Below, piece by piece: positions 60,678 through 64,000 of a DNA stretch of 64,000 nt. Made by a program: the position numbers and the translations under genes. The notes under the pieces were generated by a model. That model saw only the letters and a list, made by a program, of their open reading frames with translations. It was not told the origin of the DNA and made no database searches. How positions within the stretch are numbered: position 1 is the first letter of the stretch; the number at the start of each line of letters is the position of its first letter. The DNA comes from Calidifontibacter indicus (GTDB lineage Bacteria > Actinomycetota > Actinomycetes > Actinomycetales > Dermatophilaceae): the NCBI RefSeq assembly GCF_003386865.1, contig NZ_QTUA01000002.1:1-64000 (forward strand). The letters are read 5' to 3'.

Positions 60678-61586
60678 CTACCAAGACATTTCGGCGCATC
60701 CGCGGGCTGCGGCCCCTGATTCGATTTGCAGGGTGGCGTGCTCGATCTGGGCGTGTCCGCGCAGAACTTTTCGGGCTGCGGTCAGGACGGTGTTGGCGTC
60801 GGTGTTGGGTTCGGCGACCAGGTGGGCGGTGGCCACGTTCATCCCAGAGGTCAGGGTCCATAGGTGCAGGTCGTGCACCTGGAGGACGCCGGGCACCGCA
60901 CGCAGTTGCGCATCGATGGCTTCGGGGTCCACGCCGGCGGGGGCGTGCTGCCCTAGCACGGCCAGCACCTCCCGGCCAAGCATGATCGCGCGGACAGCGA
61001 CGAACACCGCGATCGCGAGAGCGACGATGGTGTCCCACCACGGGCTTCCGGTGCGGGCGACCAGGATCCCGGCGACGATGACCCCGACGGATCCCACGGT
61101 GTCAGCAACCACTTCAAGGTAGGCGCCCTTGACGTTCAGGCTCTCGGCCGCGCCACCGCGCAGCAGCACCATGGCGATCACGTTTACCAGGAGGCCTATA
61201 CCGCCGACGATGAGCATGGGTCCGGTGTCGACCTCGACGGTTTCGCCGATCCGGCTGACCGCCTCGACCGTCACGTAGACGGCGGCGCCCAGCATGAGCA
61301 GGACGGTGAGGCCGGAGGCGAAGACCTCTGCTCGGTAGGAGCCGAATGTACGTCGGCCGGTCGTGTCCGGGCGGCTGGCGATCCTGGTCGCGGTGAGCGC
61401 CGCGCCGAGGGCAACCACGTCGGCGGCCATGTGCCCGGCGTCAGAGAGAAGCGCCAGGGACCCCGACCACAGGCCGAAGCAGAGCTCGACGACGAAGTAG
61501 GAAGCGACCAGCGTGAACGCGACGCCCAGGCGCCACCGATGACGGCCGCCAGCGTGCTCGGTGCCGTGGGAGTGATCGTCGCCCAT
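60678..61586 (-). CDS. Cation diffusion facilitator (CzcD/ZitB-type)
   Basis: A 302-residue membrane protein with about six segments. His-rich start (MGDDHSHGTEHAGGRHRW) and the metal site of CDF transporters, ALLSDAGHMAADVVALG (about 47-63), with the second site in YLEVVADTVGSVGVIVAGI. The C-terminal cytoplasmic domain reads VHDLHLWTLTSG. It exports divalent metals (Zn, Cd, Co) using protons. It follows the second transporter by a one-base overlap in an operon with the ArsR sensor. Confidence 0.88.
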   Translation of the reverse strand: MGDDHSHGTEHAGGRHRWRLGVAFTLVASYFVVELCFGLWSGSLALLSDAGHMAADVVALGAALTATRIASRPDTTGRRTFGSYRAEVFASGLTVLLMLGAAVYVTVEAVSRIGETVEVDTGPMLIVGGIGLLVNVIAMVLLRGGAAESLNVKGAYLEVVADTVGSVGVIVAGILVARTGSPWWDTIVALAIAVFVAVRAIMLGREVLAVLGQHAPAGVDPEAIDAQLRAVPGVLQVHDLHLWTLTSGMNVATAHLVAEPNTDANTVLTAARKVLRGHAQIEHATLQIESGAAARGCAEMSW

Positions 61587-62338
61587 CAGCGAGCCCCCAT
61601 CCCGGTTGACACGGTCGACTCAGGCTCGCAGCAGGCGTCCGTGCATCCGGGACCGCAGGTACACGAGCCATCCTCCGTGTCGGCTTCATTCAGGGGAAGC
61701 GGCGTGCAGGAGCAGGCATCGCCTCGCCATGCCTGCAGTCCCTCCCGGACCGCCACGGCTGCGATGACCAGGCCTGCGATCGGGTCGGCCCACCACCAGC
61801 CCCACCAGGCGTTGACGAGGAGGCCGGCCAGGAGCACCGCCGACAGATAGGTGCACAGCAGGGTCTGCTTGGAGTCGGCCACCACCGACCCCGAGGCCAG
61901 TGCGCGTCCGGTGCGCCGCTGCGCCCAGGACAGGAATGGCATGACGGCCAGCGAGACGGCACCGAGGATCACACCGATCGAGGATGGGTCCGGTTCGGTT
62001 GACCCCAGAAGGGTGCGGGCAGCATCGAGGGAGACGTAGATGGCCAGGGCGAAGAATGCGATGGCCATCAGCCGCAGCGCTAACCGTTCACGCGACTCGG
62101 GCACCGCGTGACGGAACTGCCACAAGATGATCAGACCCGAGGAGACCTCGACCAGGGAGTCCAGCCCGAAACCCACCAGCGCCGCGGAGTTCGCGGCCCG
62201 ACCTGCTGCGATGGCAATGATGGCCTCGAGCAGGTTGTAGGCGACGGTCGCGCCCGCGAGCAGCTGGGCACGCAGGCTGAGGCGACGCCTGGCCTCCGGG
62301 CTCAGCGCGATGCGGCCGATGAGCGGGACACCGGTCAT
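61586..62338 (-). CDS. Second cation diffusion facilitator-like transporter with Cys-rich tail
   Basis: A 250-residue membrane protein related to CDF transporters (SAALVGFGLDSLVEVSSGLI, then VVADSKQTLLCTYLSAVLLA and WWWADPIAGLVIAAVAVREG). Its C-terminal tail has eight or more cysteines (ACSCTPLPLNEADTE, CTCGPGCTDACCEPE), probably a cadmium- or lead-binding extension. The ATG overlaps the sensor stop (ATGA). Probably metal export linked to the CmtR-like regulator. Confidence 0.8.
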   Translation of the reverse strand: MTGVPLIGRIALSPEARRRLSLRAQLLAGATVAYNLLEAIIAIAAGRAANSAALVGFGLDSLVEVSSGLIILWQFRHAVPESRERLALRLMAIAFFALAIYVSLDAARTLLGSTEPDPSSIGVILGAVSLAVMPFLSWAQRRTGRALASGSVVADSKQTLLCTYLSAVLLAGLLVNAWWGWWWADPIAGLVIAAVAVREGLQAWRGDACSCTPLPLNEADTEDGSCTCGPGCTDACCEPESTVSTGMGAR

Positions 62339-62718
62339 GACTGTGCTCCTACCCCGGATGTCGGGCACAAGACCACGGCGTCGCCGGTCGCGGCCAGGAG
62401 TTCTTCAGCCGCGGCGAACACTCGGGCCACAGCGCCCGGATGAGCGAGTGAGAACACCGAGGCCCGACCCACGGGCCGAGACGCCACCAAGCCGCAGTCG
62501 CGCAGGCATGCCAGGTGCTTGGACACCGTCGACTGCGCTAAACCCAGGTGCGCAGTCAGCTCCACGACCTTGTGCTCACCCAGCAGCAGGTGCTGCAAGA
62601 TCGCGACCCTCGATGGATCACCCATTCCATGGAACAGGCACGCGGCCGCGACCGCAGCAGTCGTCTCGTCCACGGGATCCTCAACCGCCAGTGCATCACG
62701 TGTCGTTGTTATCGCCAT
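62335..62718 (-). CDS. ArsR-family metal sensor, CmtR-like
   Basis: A 127-residue winged-helix repressor. The recognition region is GLAQSTVSKHLACLRDCGLV, with the Cys pair (CLRDC, about 68-72) and another Cys near the C-terminus (AVVLCPTSG, about 115). These match the Cd(II)/Pb(II) thiolate ligands of CmtR from mycobacteria. It should repress this operon until metal binds. A 16-bp palindrome overlaps its start. Confidence 0.87.
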   Translation of the reverse strand: MAITTTRDALAVEDPVDETTAAVAAACLFHGMGDPSRVAILQHLLLGEHKVVELTAHLGLAQSTVSKHLACLRDCGLVASRPVGRASVFSLAHPGAVARVFAAAEELLAATGDAVVLCPTSGVGAQS

Positions 62719-62726
62719 ATGGCGAT
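62711..62726. promoter_or_regulatory. Palindromic operator at the start of the CmtR-like gene
   Basis: ATCGCCATATGGCGAT is a perfect 16-bp palindrome overlapping the start codon. This is the usual type of site for an ArsR-family repressor. Confidence 0.75.
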
Positions 62727-62830
62727 GTTAACGTTCTTCTCGTGATCGTCAACCGCCGGTGGAACCTGAGCGCCGCCCGCGGCGTTGGCCCGGTCAAGCC
62801 CAACCCGCCATCAGCCCTGGAGCCTCTCAC

Positions 62831-63496
62831 GTGACCCGCCGCAACTCGCTCATCTCTGCCGTCCTGATCGCGGCATTCGTCGTGGTCCTTGGGGTCGTCC
62901 TCCTGGCCTCTCGCGACAGCGGCGCCGATGCCGCAGAACCGGGCAAGACGTCCTCCTCGTCCTCGCGCCTAGTACGCGACAACAGTCACCGGCTGGGTTC
63001 CCCAGCACTGGACGGCAAGGTCACGTTGGTGGAGTTTCTCGATTTCGAGTGCGAGTCGTGCCGCGCGGCGTACCCCGTGGTCGAAGACCTGCGCAAGCAG
63101 TACGCCGGCAAGGTCACCTTCGTGCTGCGCTACTACCCGATCCCGAGCCACAAGAACGCGATGAACGCAGCGATCGCGGTCGAGGCCGCGGCGCAGCAGG
63201 GAAAGCTTGAGCCGATGTACAAGAAGATGTATGAGACGCAGTCGCAGTGGGGCGAGAAGCAGGTCTCCCAGGCCCCGGCGTTCCGCGGCTTCGCTCAGCA
63301 GCTCGGACTCGACCTGACCGCTTACGACAAGGCGGTCAAGGACCCCGCCACCAAGGCGCGGGTCGAGCTGGACCGCGGCGACGGCCAGTACCTCGGGGTC
63401 CAGGGCACACCCACGTTCTTCCTCAACGGCAAACAGCTGAACCCGACCTCCCTCGACGACTTCCGCGCCAGCATCGATGATGCTGTCAAGAACTGA
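62831..63496 (+). CDS. DsbA-like thioredoxin-fold protein
   Basis: A 221-residue exported protein from the GTG at 62831. N-terminal membrane segment (LISAVLIAAFVVVLGVVLLA), then the thioredoxin fold with the active site LDFECESCRAAYPVV (CxxC about 74-77) and the cis-Pro motif VQGTPTFFLNG. It would form or exchange disulfides outside the membrane; the VKOR protein that follows, overlapping by 17 nt, would reoxidise it. Confidence 0.9.
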   Translation: MTRRNSLISAVLIAAFVVVLGVVLLASRDSGADAAEPGKTSSSSSRLVRDNSHRLGSPALDGKVTLVEFLDFECESCRAAYPVVEDLRKQYAGKVTFVLRYYPIPSHKNAMNAAIAVEAAAQQGKLEPMYKKMYETQSQWGEKQVSQAPAFRGFAQQLGLDLTAYDKAVKDPATKARVELDRGDGQYLGVQGTPTFFLNGKQLNPTSLDDFRASIDDAVKN

Positions 63497-64000
63497 CCCA
63501 GCCGCAGGCGAGACCGGGGCCGACCCGGGCGGGCGACATGCACCTGGCCGATCGACCGCGTGGTCGCTTTTGGTCGCGGGACTGATCGGGTTGGTCGCGT
63601 CCGCGACCCTGCTCATCGAGAAGGTCGAGCTGCTGAAGGACCCTGGCTACACGCCGACGTGCAGCATCAACCCGGTCCTGAGCTGCGGGTCCATCATGAA
63701 GACCTGGCAAGCCGAGCTGTTGGGCTTCCCGAACCCGGTCATCGGAGTGGTCGGATTCGCCGTGGTGACCACGACCGGGGCGTCGCTGCTGGCCGGCGCC
63801 GTGCTGCGCGGCTGGTACTGGTGGGGCCTGCTGATCGGCGCGGCCGCGGGCGTGCTGCTGGTGCACTGGTTGATCTTGCAGTCCCTGTACCGCATCGGCG
63901 CGTTGTGCCCTTACTGCATGGTGGTGTGGGTCGTCACGATGACGATCTTCGTGGCCGCCGTGACCTCCTTGCGGCGGGCACTCCGCGTGCCACCCTCGAT
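63480..64000 (+). CDS. Vitamin K epoxide reductase (VKOR) family protein, cut by the window edge
   Basis: Starts at ATG 63480 inside the DsbA-like gene and runs to the edge (173 codons seen). Four or more membrane segments; the two Cys pairs are CSINPVLSC (about 60-68) and CPYC (about 143-146). VKOR proteins pass electrons from DsbA to quinone. The missing 3' end would hold the last membrane segment. Confidence 0.88.
   Translation, partial: MLSRTDPAAGETGADPGGRHAPGRSTAWSLLVAGLIGLVASATLLIEKVELLKDPGYTPTCSINPVLSCGSIMKTWQAELLGFPNPVIGVVGFAVVTTTGASLLAGAVLRGWYWWGLLIGAAAGVLLVHWLILQSLYRIGALCPYCMVVWVVTMTIFVAAVTSLRRALRVPPS

Noticed and set aside
1-64000. tRNA, rRNA or CRISPR array
   Set aside because: No cloverleaf, rRNA motif or evenly spaced repeat-spacer array was seen; the 9-bp and cassette repeats lack spacers of CRISPR type.

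Overview
This is a high-GC actinomycete DNA window (many GTG starts, 4-nt ATGA/GTGA gene overlaps, probable leaderless promoters). It is dominated by mobile DNA: fragments of broken genes, two insertion elements with intact target duplications, a type I restriction-modification operon, a partition and antirestriction region, and a complete-looking type IV secretion operon. It could be a conjugative plasmid or an integrative conjugative element; no tRNA att site is visible, so I cannot decide. The genus cannot be read from the sequence.

Layout. 1-10.8 kb: fragments of a short-chain dehydrogenase and a lipoprotein; an operon of a chimeric ORF, a FemAB/BioF2-like acyltransferase and an MFS exporter; a CGNR regulator divergent from a second MFS exporter; an ImmA/XRE metalloprotease-regulator pair; a tyrosine recombinase and a GntR regulator. 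10.9-17.3 kb: hsdM-hsdS-hsdR. 17.6-18.7 kb: a VapBC45-like toxin-antitoxin pair. 19.0-24.5 kb: a 5.5-kb IS21-family transposon (istAB plus a MarR regulator, an epoxide hydrolase, an esterase-type hydrolase and a DUF1697 protein). It has 42-bp terminal repeats and a 6-bp target duplication, and it splits a 215-residue gene that becomes continuous when the element is removed. 25-26.8 kb: small regulators and a GNAT.

27-35.8 kb holds parA, a small partition partner, parB, an ArdC-like antirestriction protein, DUF3560, DUF4192 and small zinc proteins, all on the minus strand. Six of these transcription units start from a promoter region with four 9-bp direct repeats. Three intergenic regions are near-identical 350-405-bp cassettes of promoter, hairpins and terminator. 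This looks like one regulon assembled from a repeated control module and is the most unusual feature here.

35.8-41.4 kb: a probable replication initiator, an RHH-type protein, an overlooked 36-residue secreted peptide with its own ribosome site and terminator, an ArsR-type regulator with an MFS exporter, and two XRE regulators. Two promoter regions share an operator-like site. 41.5-58.1 kb: thirteen tightly packed plus-strand genes for conjugation (beta-propeller membrane protein, lipoprotein, cell-wall hydrolase, DUF6668, small membrane protein, VirB8-like, VirB6-like, SCO6880-like, VirB4-like, TOPRIM primase-like, VirD4/TraG coupling protein, DUF4913, coiled-coil protein). No known relaxase is recognisable. 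58.5-60.4 kb: an ISL3 element inserted in a DUF305 gene. 60.7-64 kb: a CmtR-like metal sensor with two cation diffusion facilitators, then a DsbA-like thioredoxin and a VKOR protein cut by the window edge.
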